Positions 26,706-34,709 of a stretch of DNA of 64,000 nucleotides are shown one piece after another (the stretch's first letter is position 1; every line of letters starts with the position of its first letter). Below the pieces are notes generated by a model. The model was not told the origin of the DNA and searched no databases. It saw nothing but the letters and a program-made list of their open reading frames with translations. The position numbers were made by a program, and so were the translations under genes. The DNA lies in contig CALFVF010000012.1 in assembly GCA_937928735.1 (NCBI GenBank), positions 109,174 through 173,173 of the forward strand, read 5' to 3'. Source of the stretch: an uncultured Verrucomicrobiales bacterium. GTDB lineage: Bacteria; Verrucomicrobiota; Verrucomicrobiia; Verrucomicrobiales; Akkermansiaceae.

Positions 26706-27503
26706 ATGCAGTATTTGATGATAAGAATAAAATTTCATTGGTTAGTTTATGGTATTCTTATCCTTAGTACTTTCCCAGCAGTGCATGCACAAGAGAGTGC
26801 AGAGGATCGATCGCGCAGAGAATCCCGCGAAAGAGCCGTGCGGGAGAAGGCCATGCTTGAGAGTTGGCTACAAATGCAAAGAGCCGCCACCGACGAAGCT
26901 ACTGAGTGGCAGTGGCAGAAAGAATTCATCATCCAGACTCTAGAGATCTATAGGAGTGAGCGGGAGCTTCTTCTCCAGCAGATAGAGGCGAGTTCAGTGG
27001 AGAAAGAAGCGCAAGAGCTTAGATCAAATGAAGAGGCACTCGCTCGCGCGAAGACTCATATCGAGCAGTGGCGAGAAAAGCTCAATGCTCTGAAGCCGAG
27101 GGTGCGAAGCCTCATTGCGAAATTCCCCCCACCACTGACAAACCTGCTGAGAGAGGAGATAGAATTCTTAGAGTCATCAGAAGGCAGCGATGATGTCGCT
27201 GAGACACTAAGTATGATGATTCGAGTGCTCAGTGAAGCCGAGAGATTCCAGCGCAATGTCACACAAACCACGCATACAATCTCACTGGGAGAGAAGACGT
27301 ATGACGCTGAGGTCGTCTACTTCGGACTAGGGCGCGCCTATTTCCTCTCTAGTACAAGAGCTGGTGTAGGGAGTCCAGCAGCGGAAGGCTGGGAGTGGAC
27401 AGAGAGAACCGAACTCAAAGAGCAAGTAAATCTACTCATTGAGGTGATAGAAAAAGCAGAACAACCCCAACTCATCTCACTACCTGTGCAGATTAAACCA
27501 TGA
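26706..27503 (+). CDS. DUF3450-like periplasmic coiled-coil protein of the TonB operon
   Basis: The 265-residue product has a signal peptide (about 1-29), a long coiled coil (about 30-130) rich in Glu, Arg and Gln, and a C-terminal part with SLGEKTYDAEVVYFGLGRAYFLSS that matches the DUF3450 family. Proteins of this family stand first in TonB/ExbB/ExbD operons of marine bacteria and are thought to be periplasmic partners. The stop codon overlaps the next gene's ATG by 4 bases. Confidence 0.75.
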   Translation: MQYLMIRIKFHWLVYGILILSTFPAVHAQESAEDRSRRESRERAVREKAMLESWLQMQRAATDEATEWQWQKEFIIQTLEIYRSERELLLQQIEASSVEKEAQELRSNEEALARAKTHIEQWREKLNALKPRVRSLIAKFPPPLTNLLREEIEFLESSEGSDDVAETLSMMIRVLSEAERFQRNVTQTTHTISLGEKTYDAEVVYFGLGRAYFLSSTRAGVGSPAAEGWEWTERTELKEQVNLLIEVIEKAEQPQLISLPVQIKP

Positions 27504-28909
27504 AGCCTCTGCTGAGAGATTTAAACGTGTTTTCTATTCTAACAAAATTGATCGAGCCATTGAAAATTCTAGCAGCAAGGGCGGGGATGTTACCTTTGCG
27601 TGCTATCTTGGTGAGTACCGTGCTATTCACACTAAGTACATTCATAGCCTTTGGTCAGGACGATATCGAGCGAGATCACGAAGCAGCTCGGCAAGAACTC
27701 GCGGAGGTGAGAGAGAAGATTCAGCAAGAGCGCTTACCTCTCTCCCAGACCATGGCTGAGATGGAACTAGAACTCGCAGAACTCAGAGAGTCCGCGCGTC
27801 TAGCCAGAATGGACTCGGAGAGTCGGCGTATCCGCTTGACTGATTCTAAGGCGAAGCTGGAGCAAACAGAGCGCTACACAGCGAAGCTCACCTCAAATGT
27901 GAAAAGTTACACGGGTAATAGAGCGGCATTTTTATTCCCAGGCGAGCCGGCTCGTAAGTGGCAGTCCGAGCAGCAAGGGGCTGAAGCAGTATCTCATATC
28001 GAAGAAGGTCTCACGAGATTGGAGAATCTCATGGGTGGGGGTGTGTTAGAAGGAAATGCCGTGGTGGAAGGTGGTGAGTTAAGATCAGGTGTATTCTATG
28101 TCATGGGGCCAGCCATTTGGTTCAAGTCTGCTGATAGTATCCACCAAGGAGCGATTACATTTTCTCCAGGAGAGGGTCGTGCTCAGATTGTCGAGAGTGC
28201 AGTCGATCAAGCACTCTTTGAGGGGAAAGAAGCCAATGTACTACTCGATGTCACCCAAGGAAAAGCAAGAGCCCTTGCGGAGCTAAAGCAAGGGCCCAAG
28301 GATTTACTCAATCACGGGGGGCTGTGGGGCTGGGTGATACTAGCAGTGGCTATCGTGTCGAGCGTCTGCGCGTTGATTAAGTTATTGCAGCTACTAAAGA
28401 TCCAGACGCCGAAGAGTGCATGGATGAGCGAAATCTTGGAGAAAGTCAGAGCAGGGGATATCGAGCAGGCCAGAGAGCTCGCTGGGGTACCGAGTCACCC
28501 AGCGTCAGCTGTTGTCCACTCCGCTCTGGGTTATCTAGAGTCTGGAGCTGATGTAGTGGAGGAAGTGGTCTATGAGGAGTTAATTACTGTGGAGAAGACG
28601 ATGCAGAGCTGGCTCTCCTTCATTGCTATATCTGCCGCAATTGCGCCTTTGCTAGGTCTGCTGGGGACGGTGTCGGGAATGATTCGGACCTTCAATGTGA
28701 TCACAGTCGCAGGAACTGGGGATGCGAAGCCGCTCGCAGGTGGTATCTCTGAGGCACTCGTCACTACGCTATTTGGCCTGGTGGTGGCAATTCCCGCTCT
28801 CCTATTGCATAGCCTACTCTCCAGACGATCCACGGGAATTGTGCAGATGTCTGAGAAATTTGGCCTAGCTCTCGTCAATGGCCTGCGTAAAAAAGGAGGA
28901 GGGAAATAA
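27500..28909 (+). CDS. MotA/TolQ/ExbB-type proton channel with periplasmic N-terminal extension
   Basis: The 469-residue protein begins with a signal-like hydrophobic segment (from Met30 it would be a canonical signal peptide), then a coiled coil of about 80 residues, and a strand-rich region, before the three-helix ExbB/TolQ domain (LWGWVILAVAI and, near the end, IAPLLGLLGTVSGMIRTF and GISEALVTTLFGLVVAIPALL). It should work with the following ExbB and ExbD. The first ATG overlaps the upstream stop codon and may be used for coupling. Confidence 0.82.
   Translation: MKPLLRDLNVFSILTKLIEPLKILAARAGMLPLRAILVSTVLFTLSTFIAFGQDDIERDHEAARQELAEVREKIQQERLPLSQTMAEMELELAELRESARLARMDSESRRIRLTDSKAKLEQTERYTAKLTSNVKSYTGNRAAFLFPGEPARKWQSEQQGAEAVSHIEEGLTRLENLMGGGVLEGNAVVEGGELRSGVFYVMGPAIWFKSADSIHQGAITFSPGEGRAQIVESAVDQALFEGKEANVLLDVTQGKARALAELKQGPKDLLNHGGLWGWVILAVAIVSSVCALIKLLQLLKIQTPKSAWMSEILEKVRAGDIEQARELAGVPSHPASAVVHSALGYLESGADVVEEVVYEELITVEKTMQSWLSFIAISAAIAPLLGLLGTVSGMIRTFNVITVAGTGDAKPLAGGISEALVTTLFGLVVAIPALLLHSLLSRRSTGIVQMSEKFGLALVNGLRKKGGGK
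28894..28899 (+). promoter_or_regulatory. Strong Shine-Dalgarno site before the second ExbB gene
   Basis: AGGAGG lies 10 bases before the ATG at 28910, inside the end of the previous gene. A perfect site is unusual here, since most genes in the window have weak or no such signal. Confidence 0.5.
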
Positions 28910-29431
28910 ATGTCGTGGTCACTCATCTATGCGGAGTTGAAACAGCTCTTGCTTGAGGGAGGGACTGTTCTGATTCTACTCTTTCTCTTGGGCTTTGTGA
29001 TGTTCATGGTTGTTTCTAACTCGTGGCTTCGGCTTTCGCGCGTTCGCGTGGCCTTAAGGGGTCGTATTAGCACGAGTGAACAGAGGGCTGAGTTAGAGAA
29101 TGACTATGCCCTCTTTCGACTTGATTATATTGAGCCTATTGAGCGGCGCATTCCTGTGATTCAGGTGATGATTGGAGTCTTACCGTTAGCAGGACTATTG
29201 GGGACAGTGTCGGGAATGTTAGTGACCTTTGCTGGACTGGGTAGTGGGGGGTCACAGGGTGTGGATACGATCGCCGTTGGTGTCTCAGAGGCTCTCGTGA
29301 CCACGCAAATTGGCCTGCTATTTGCGATTCCTGGGTCATTATTACTCGTTGTGTTGAATCGCAAGCTAAGGGACGTGAAATTTGAGCTACAGCAAAGACT
29401 AGCGCTTAGAATGAGGGAGAGGGTGCTATGA
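28910..29431 (+). CDS. exbB: ExbB/TolQ-type proton channel subunit
   Basis: The 173-residue protein has three predicted membrane helices and the family signature VLPLAGLLGTVSGMLVTFAGLG and GVSEALVTTQIGLLFAIPGSL. It begins right after the TAA of the first ExbB-like gene and overlaps the exbD start by 4 bases. Two ExbB-like subunits in one operon, one extended and one plain, is a known layout of TonB systems with DUF3450. Confidence 0.88.
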   Translation: MSWSLIYAELKQLLLEGGTVLILLFLLGFVMFMVVSNSWLRLSRVRVALRGRISTSEQRAELENDYALFRLDYIEPIERRIPVIQVMIGVLPLAGLLGTVSGMLVTFAGLGSGGSQGVDTIAVGVSEALVTTQIGLLFAIPGSLLLVVLNRKLRDVKFELQQRLALRMRERVL

Positions 29432-29835
29432 GACGTCTAAGGTACAGTCGAGTCGGGAAGAGCTCAGAAGGGGAGATTAATATGTCTCCACTCATTGATA
29501 TTATCTTTATTCTGCTCATCTTCTTTATTGTGACGACTGTGTTTAAACACGACCCTGGAGTGGAGGTGAATATTCCTAGTCTGAATTCCGCAGTTCCCGT
29601 AGAAGGGGAGCGCGTGATTCTCGCTGTGTCAGAGAATGGAGAAGTCTATCATGGAGGTCGGAGCATCGGGGTCAGTGGTGTGTATGATGTAGTGCGCGCA
29701 TTTGTTAGAGAAGATAAGACGGCACCAGTGATCGTGCAGAGTGATGTGAATGCTCGCCATGGAAGAGTGCTTGAAGTGGTGGATCAGGCTCGGCTCGCAG
29801 GAGCGAAACAAGTCTATAGCGCATCAAAGCCATGA
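29428..29835 (+). CDS. exbD: ExbD/TolR-type subunit
   Basis: The 135-residue protein has one transmembrane helix with the proton-carrying Asp in NMSPLIDIIFILLIFFIVTT and a periplasmic alpha/beta domain ending in VVDQARLAGAKQVYSASK. It pairs with ExbB to couple the proton gradient to TonB. Start and stop each overlap neighbouring genes by 4 bases. Confidence 0.9.
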   Translation: MRRLRYSRVGKSSEGEINMSPLIDIIFILLIFFIVTTVFKHDPGVEVNIPSLNSAVPVEGERVILAVSENGEVYHGGRSIGVSGVYDVVRAFVREDKTAPVIVQSDVNARHGRVLEVVDQARLAGAKQVYSASKP

Positions 29836-30593
29836 GGATCTACACGGCATTATTTTCTCTATTCATGATGGTGCTACTGCTGGCGGCAGTGATTCTGGCG
29901 CGCCTCTTTATGGCAGAACCTGACCGAGTAGAGCAGAAGTATGTCGAGGTTCCAGAAGAGATTTCTCTTCCTCAGGCTGTGGAGCTACCAGAGAGCGAGC
30001 CAGAACTAGAGGAATTACCGCCAGAGATCACCGCACCTGCTCTTGTACTGTCTGATCCACTGGATCTTGGGCTGAGCTTCCCTCAAGTGGATTTGACACA
30101 GCCGCTAGATGTGGAGATTGAAGTGTTTCGCCCTACCAGAGCGCCAGCTGAGCTGTCTGCCCCGAATCCTCAAAAAACAGTTTCAAGGCCAATTACCAAA
30201 TCGATTACCAAACCTATTAGTAAATCTCTGACGAGTGTGAAGAAGCCAAGTCAGACACCCTCGAAAGCGCCTCCTCGCCGAGTAGAAACTGAGATCCAAT
30301 CTGCGAGTCCTGTGGGCATAGGGGATCTTGATGGGAAACCAACCTTAGTGAGAAGAGGCCGTCTAGTCTGGCCACGCTCGCTGCGCTCCATACGCTCAGG
30401 AGTCGTGACTTTACGCGTGGAGTTAGATACAAAAGGCCGTGTGAGAGTGCTCAATGTCATCTCTTCTCCTCATCCCGCTCTCAGTGCTGCTGCGAAGAAA
30501 TTCGCCAGTGGCTGCCGCTACACCGTCCCTCGACAAGATGGAGTGCCCGTGAAAGCTCGCTTTCCGTGGCCGATTCAAATAGAGTACAGATAA
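29832..30593 (+). CDS. tonB: TonB-type energy transducer
   Basis: The 253-residue protein has an N-terminal membrane helix (about 5-27), a Pro/Glu-rich periplasmic arm (EVPEEISLPQAVELPESEPE onward), a basic linker with repeated KPI(T/S)KS motifs at about 118-135, and a C-terminal TonB domain. That domain has the strand SGVVTLRVELDTKGRVRVLNV and ends in FPWPIQIEYR. It spans the periplasm to energise outer-membrane receptors. No TonB-dependent receptor gene lies in this window. Confidence 0.88.
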   Translation: MRIYTALFSLFMMVLLLAAVILARLFMAEPDRVEQKYVEVPEEISLPQAVELPESEPELEELPPEITAPALVLSDPLDLGLSFPQVDLTQPLDVEIEVFRPTRAPAELSAPNPQKTVSRPITKSITKPISKSLTSVKKPSQTPSKAPPRRVETEIQSASPVGIGDLDGKPTLVRRGRLVWPRSLRSIRSGVVTLRVELDTKGRVRVLNVISSPHPALSAAAKKFASGCRYTVPRQDGVPVKARFPWPIQIEYR

Positions 30594-30619
30594 AGTACAG
30601 ATAGAATAGAAATAACGAG

Positions 30620-31999
30620 ATGATGCGACTCCTATCCCATTGGAACTATGTTAGAATGTTTGGCCTGCTGAGTGGCTTACATTCTACGCTGTCTTATGCA
30701 GAGGTCACGGAGACTTCTGAGCCACTTCAGCTCCAAGCTAGCTACTGGAAGGATGCCGCATTCCTAAAGTCATTTAATGGCACCTACCGAGTCCAGAGTC
30801 AGGTGGAGCCCTATGTGGAAACTGCGGAGAGAGATCTATTTGTCTCCATTCAGCCTCTTATGGCAGAAGGTAAACGAGAGGAAGCGCTGAAAGTTCTCAC
30901 CCAGTCTAAGCTGAAAACAGCTGCGGTGGAATTCAACCGTGGGAACTTGTACTTTGAACTTGGAGAGGACGAGGAAGCTCTCAAACGCTACCAGCTAGCG
31001 ATTGAGCTCTATCCCTCTTTTCTACGTGCTCATCGCAACTTAGGGCTTGTGTATGCTCGCTTAGAAAAACTCTCCGAGGCACAGCGACATCTCAGAGAAG
31101 CACTACAACTAGGGGATAACCATGGGGCAACATTTGGCTGGCTCGGCCACTGTTATGCACAAAGTGAAAAGATAAGTTCAGCACTGCAGGCGTATCGTAT
31201 GGCACGATTGAGAGAGCCAGACACGGCAAACTGGATCGCAGGAGAAGCATTTTGTCTTCAGTCACTGGGGAAGATTCGTGAGGCACAGGCTCTGCTAGAA
31301 GAAGTGGTCGAGCGATATCCGCAAGAAGTTTCCTATAGCTTGATGCTTGTTGATGTATTACTTCAGTTAGACAATGAACAGAAAGCATTGGCGACTCTAG
31401 AGTGGCTCTATAGAAAGGAAAAGTTAGAAGGCTCAAGCCTGCTGACTCTGGCGAATCTGTACTTGCGAGTGGATCGTGCTGCTTTAGCAAAAGAGCTGAT
31501 AGAGAATGAGATGGAAGGGTTTCTAGAGCATCAGAAAACCGGGCTCTATCGCTGGTTATCGAACGCGCACGGCATTGTGGACTGGGAGGGTGTGAATCAA
31601 ATTCTCACTCATCTCGCTGATCAAAATAAAGAGATCGTCAAAGACAAAGGGTATAAACAAGTACTCGCCCAGCACCTCGCTCAAAAGGAACCCGCAAGAG
31701 CGCAGGAACTCTATCAAGAGCTCGTGGAGGAATCGCCACTAGATGCCGCGCTTCTTGTAGGCTTTGCTAAATTCTTAGCCGAGCAAGATCAAAGAGAGCT
31801 GGCCCTGATCCAGCTAGAGCGCGCGCTTCGAGTAGAGAGCGAGCATGCTCAGGCACTACTCTTGATGGGGCAGATTTATGTCAAAAAGGAGCAGTACACC
31901 AAGTCTCTACTCTATCTGAACCAGGTCAAAGAAGAGTATGCCTCAGAGAGTTTTGAGCGTTATCTAGTGGCAGTAGAGAAACGCGCAGAGCTGGAGTAA
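30620..31999 (+). CDS. Secreted tetratricopeptide-repeat protein of the TonB operon
   Basis: The 459-residue product starts with a signal-like segment and holds at least eight TPR-like repeats, for example EFNRGNLYFELGEDEEALKR, AHRNLGLVYARLEKLSEAQR and HAQALLLMGQIYVKKEQYTK. TPR proteins commonly end DUF3450-ExbB-ExbB-ExbD-TonB operons. It follows tonB by 26 bases and faces hemW head-on at 15 bases. Confidence 0.8.
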   Translation: MMRLLSHWNYVRMFGLLSGLHSTLSYAEVTETSEPLQLQASYWKDAAFLKSFNGTYRVQSQVEPYVETAERDLFVSIQPLMAEGKREEALKVLTQSKLKTAAVEFNRGNLYFELGEDEEALKRYQLAIELYPSFLRAHRNLGLVYARLEKLSEAQRHLREALQLGDNHGATFGWLGHCYAQSEKISSALQAYRMARLREPDTANWIAGEAFCLQSLGKIREAQALLEEVVERYPQEVSYSLMLVDVLLQLDNEQKALATLEWLYRKEKLEGSSLLTLANLYLRVDRAALAKELIENEMEGFLEHQKTGLYRWLSNAHGIVDWEGVNQILTHLADQNKEIVKDKGYKQVLAQHLAQKEPARAQELYQELVEESPLDAALLVGFAKFLAEQDQRELALIQLERALRVESEHAQALLLMGQIYVKKEQYTKSLLYLNQVKEEYASESFERYLVAVEKRAELE

Positions 32000-32013
32000 T
32001 CAGCAAAGAAAGA

Positions 32014-33114
32014 TTAGCTCAATAGATGTTCGACAATAGAGTCGACAAGTAAGCAGCCGTCTTGTTTGAGCACTAGATTTTGCTGCTGGATCGTTGCTAG
32101 GTTTTCTTCGCAGATATGCTGAATTTTCTCAGGCTTAATATCATCGAGCCATTTTAGAGGGAGACCTTTTTTTGTTCTCAAAAGTAAGGCGATTCTCTCT
32201 AAACGGTAGGCTTCCTGAGAGATGCGCTCTTCTTCTGTTTTCGCGTGACCAACATGGGAAATCTGGCGAATATATTCCGCTGTGTCTGGGGTGTTTTTCC
32301 AGCGTGATTGCTGAATAGTCGATACAGCGGAAGGGCCTATACCGAGGTAGTCTTTGCCTAACCAGTAGCTGAGGTTATGCTGAGATTCTTTCTTTGGCTT
32401 CGCGTAGTTAGAGGTTTCGTAGTGCTGGTAGCCTGCTTTGGTGAGTGTCTGATGGGCGAGTGTGAAGTGCTGGGCATTCGTGTCATCACTTTCGCTGTAC
32501 TCTCCCTTGGTGAGGCGCTCAATAAACTCTGTATCTTCTTCGTAGGTAAGATTGTAGGCCGAAATGTGATCGGGCTGGAGAGAGAGAGCAGTCTGGAGAG
32601 TCTCGAGCCAAGTTTGTGAAGATTGACCAGGAATGGAGAACATCAGATCAATATTGATTTCGGGGAGATGAGCCTGCCGGAGGAGTTCTACAGACTCGAT
32701 AGCTTGCTCTCTGTTATGCTCTCTTCCCAGGGTGCTTAGTACTTCATTATGAAAGGACTGAATACCTAGAGAGACGCGAGAAACCCCGAGTGCTTGGAAG
32801 AGTTGAGCCTTGGGGAGTTGGAATGTCGCTGGATTAGCTTCGAGGGTCACTTCCTGTGCTTGGGAGAAATCAAAAATACTGTGCAAGCCCTCAAAGAGCT
32901 CTCGGAGGTACTTCGGGCTCAGCATAGAGGGCGTGCCTCCTCCGAAGTAGGCTGTTTCTACCATATTGGAGGGTGATTGCTTGGCATAGTAGCGCGCTTC
33001 TTTGAGAAGAGCCTGAACAAATGCCTGCATATCTGTGCCCCCAGGAGTGTGCTTATAGAAGGAACAGTATGGGCAGATTCTGTGACAGAATGGGATGTGA
33101 AAATAAAGATGCAA
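32014..33114 (-). CDS. hemW: HemW-like radical SAM protein (haem chaperone)
   Basis: The 366-residue protein starts with the radical SAM cluster motif C-x3-C-x2-C (Cys10, Cys14, Cys17 in FCHRICPYCSFYKH), then GGGTPSMLSP, LEANPATF and the HemW trait GRxHNxxQA-like LGREHNREQAIES. HemW was once annotated as oxygen-independent coproporphyrinogen oxidase but acts in haem delivery. The start is a TTG, with no better ATG upstream. It diverges from the squalene/phytoene synthase gene. Confidence 0.85.
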   Translation of the reverse strand: MHLYFHIPFCHRICPYCSFYKHTPGGTDMQAFVQALLKEARYYAKQSPSNMVETAYFGGGTPSMLSPKYLRELFEGLHSIFDFSQAQEVTLEANPATFQLPKAQLFQALGVSRVSLGIQSFHNEVLSTLGREHNREQAIESVELLRQAHLPEINIDLMFSIPGQSSQTWLETLQTALSLQPDHISAYNLTYEEDTEFIERLTKGEYSESDDTNAQHFTLAHQTLTKAGYQHYETSNYAKPKKESQHNLSYWLGKDYLGIGPSAVSTIQQSRWKNTPDTAEYIRQISHVGHAKTEEERISQEAYRLERIALLLRTKKGLPLKWLDDIKPEKIQHICEENLATIQQQNLVLKQDGCLLVDSIVEHLLS

Positions 33115-33158
33115 GGATTTGCTTTACCTTAGAGTGATGGAGCGTACATAAAGAGTGT

Positions 33159-34082
33159 GTGCAGCAGCAAGGTGACTTGGATAGAGAGATTTTAAAAGGA
33201 GTTTCGCGCTCCTTTTACCTAAGTTTACGTCTTTTGCCCAGATTGATGCAGGGGCCACTCAGCCTAGGGTATTTGCTCGCGAGAGCCAGTGACACGATAG
33301 CAGATAGTGAGGAAGTGGACGTTACTGTACGTGTGCAGTGTCTCTCGATGTTTGAGGCGGCGATGTTGGGCGGGGATGCTCGGGAGGAACTTATCAACTT
33401 GTTAGAAGAGAAGTTTATAACAGTTCAGAGTAATCCCAAAGAGAAGCTACTACTGCAGCGCCTCAACGATATTTTTGCGCGGTATGATAGTTCTTGGGAG
33501 TGGGTCTGGAATGCACTTCAGCAGCTCATGAATACCATAGTGAAGGGGCAAACCTTTGACTTAGAACGATTTGCGACAAAGGGAGAGGGGCGAATTCAGA
33601 ATGATAAAGAACTTATGGAGTACTGCTATATGGTGGCGGGCTCTGTTGGAGAATACTGGACAGAAGTAGGGTGCCGTACAGATTCGAGTTTCTCGACACT
33701 GAAGAGGGAAAAACTCGAAGCTTGTGGAATCGCCTTTGGACAAGGACTGCAGTTAGTGAATATTCTACGCGATGCTCCATCCGACATGCATGAGGGGCGG
33801 ATCTATTTACCCAATGCTGATGTAGCGCGCGAAACTGAGCTTCTCAAAGAGGCAAAACGCTGGCGTAAGAGAGCGAGAACACTCGTGCAAAAAGGCTACG
33901 TTTACAGTAAATCATTGCGCCAAAAGAGATCTAGAATCGCTGTGGCATTGCCAGCACTCCTAGCGGATGAAACACTAAACCTACTTGATCAAGCAGATTT
34001 AGAAGACTGGCAAAATGGGGTGAAAGTCTCAAGAAAGACAGTGAGGCGTTGTTTAGTTCGCGCTGTCTTAGGTCGATATTAA
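33159..34082 (+). CDS. Squalene/phytoene synthase-family prenyltransferase
   Basis: The 307-residue enzyme joins two C15 or C20 prenyl diphosphates head to head. It carries both Asp-rich motifs, DTIAD (45-49) in LARASDTIAD and DAPSD (205-209) in NILRDAPSDMHEGRIYLP. The MEYCYMVAGSVGEYWTEVG stretch is shared by squalene and phytoene synthases. The sequence alone does not settle which. Squalene would lead to hopanoids or C30 carotenoids. It starts at a GTG. No desaturase or cyclase gene is adjacent. Confidence 0.85.
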   Translation: MQQQGDLDREILKGVSRSFYLSLRLLPRLMQGPLSLGYLLARASDTIADSEEVDVTVRVQCLSMFEAAMLGGDAREELINLLEEKFITVQSNPKEKLLLQRLNDIFARYDSSWEWVWNALQQLMNTIVKGQTFDLERFATKGEGRIQNDKELMEYCYMVAGSVGEYWTEVGCRTDSSFSTLKREKLEACGIAFGQGLQLVNILRDAPSDMHEGRIYLPNADVARETELLKEAKRWRKRARTLVQKGYVYSKSLRQKRSRIAVALPALLADETLNLLDQADLEDWQNGVKVSRKTVRRCLVRAVLGRY

Positions 34083-34099
34083 TAAGCTCTTTGAGTTTT

Positions 34100-34690
34100 C
34101 TAAGATTGTTTTTGAAGCAATCGCTCAGTGTACTTCGCAAGTAAGTCGACCTCTAGATTCACTCGCTCATGGAGCTTCTTGCTGTGCAAGTTAGTGTGCT
34201 GAAAGGTGTGGGGTGTGATCCAGAAAGTAGCGCAGTTTTTAGCAAGATCGGCAATGGTGAGCGAGATGCCATCAATCGCGATAGAGCCTTTTTGAATACA
34301 GTAGGAGGCGACGTCATCAGGGAGTTGCACTACGAGTTTGTGATCTTGGCCGTGCTTTGAGAGTTCAATGATCTCACCAGTGGCATCCACGTGCCCTTGG
34401 ACAAAGTGCCCTCCTAGTCGGTCACTGGCTTTTAGTGCTCTCTCTAAGTTCACGACTGAGTCTAGAGCTAAATCTCCTAGGGAGGTGACTGTAAGGGTCT
34501 GGCAGAGAATATCGAAGTAGGCGGTCTGTTCTGTGAGCTCAGCAACAGTGAGACAGCAGCCATTGTGAGCGACTGAGTCTCCGAGTGATAGTTCACTGGT
34601 AAATGGAATAGCGACCTCGTAGCGAGCTTGGTTTCCCAAGGTTTGGATCGATACGATACGACCTGTAGACTCGACGAGACCGGTGAACAT
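34100..34690 (-). CDS. ribE: Riboflavin synthase, alpha subunit
   Basis: The 196-residue product has two similar halves, as expected for the lumazine-binding repeats. The start MFTGLVESTGRI is the family signature; it sits inside a longer frame (to 34756), whose first 22 codons overlap the antiporter gene and are not family-like. Other signatures are AHNGCCLTV, KASDRLGGHFVQGHVD and IQKGSIAIDGISLTI. It dismutates two lumazines to riboflavin. The spacing of 19 bases after the antiporter suggests a shared transcript. Confidence 0.93.
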   Translation of the reverse strand: MFTGLVESTGRIVSIQTLGNQARYEVAIPFTSELSLGDSVAHNGCCLTVAELTEQTAYFDILCQTLTVTSLGDLALDSVVNLERALKASDRLGGHFVQGHVDATGEIIELSKHGQDHKLVVQLPDDVASYCIQKGSIAIDGISLTIADLAKNCATFWITPHTFQHTNLHSKKLHERVNLEVDLLAKYTERLLQKQS

Positions 34691-34709
34691 AGTGAGAAGT
34701 TGGTGGAGT

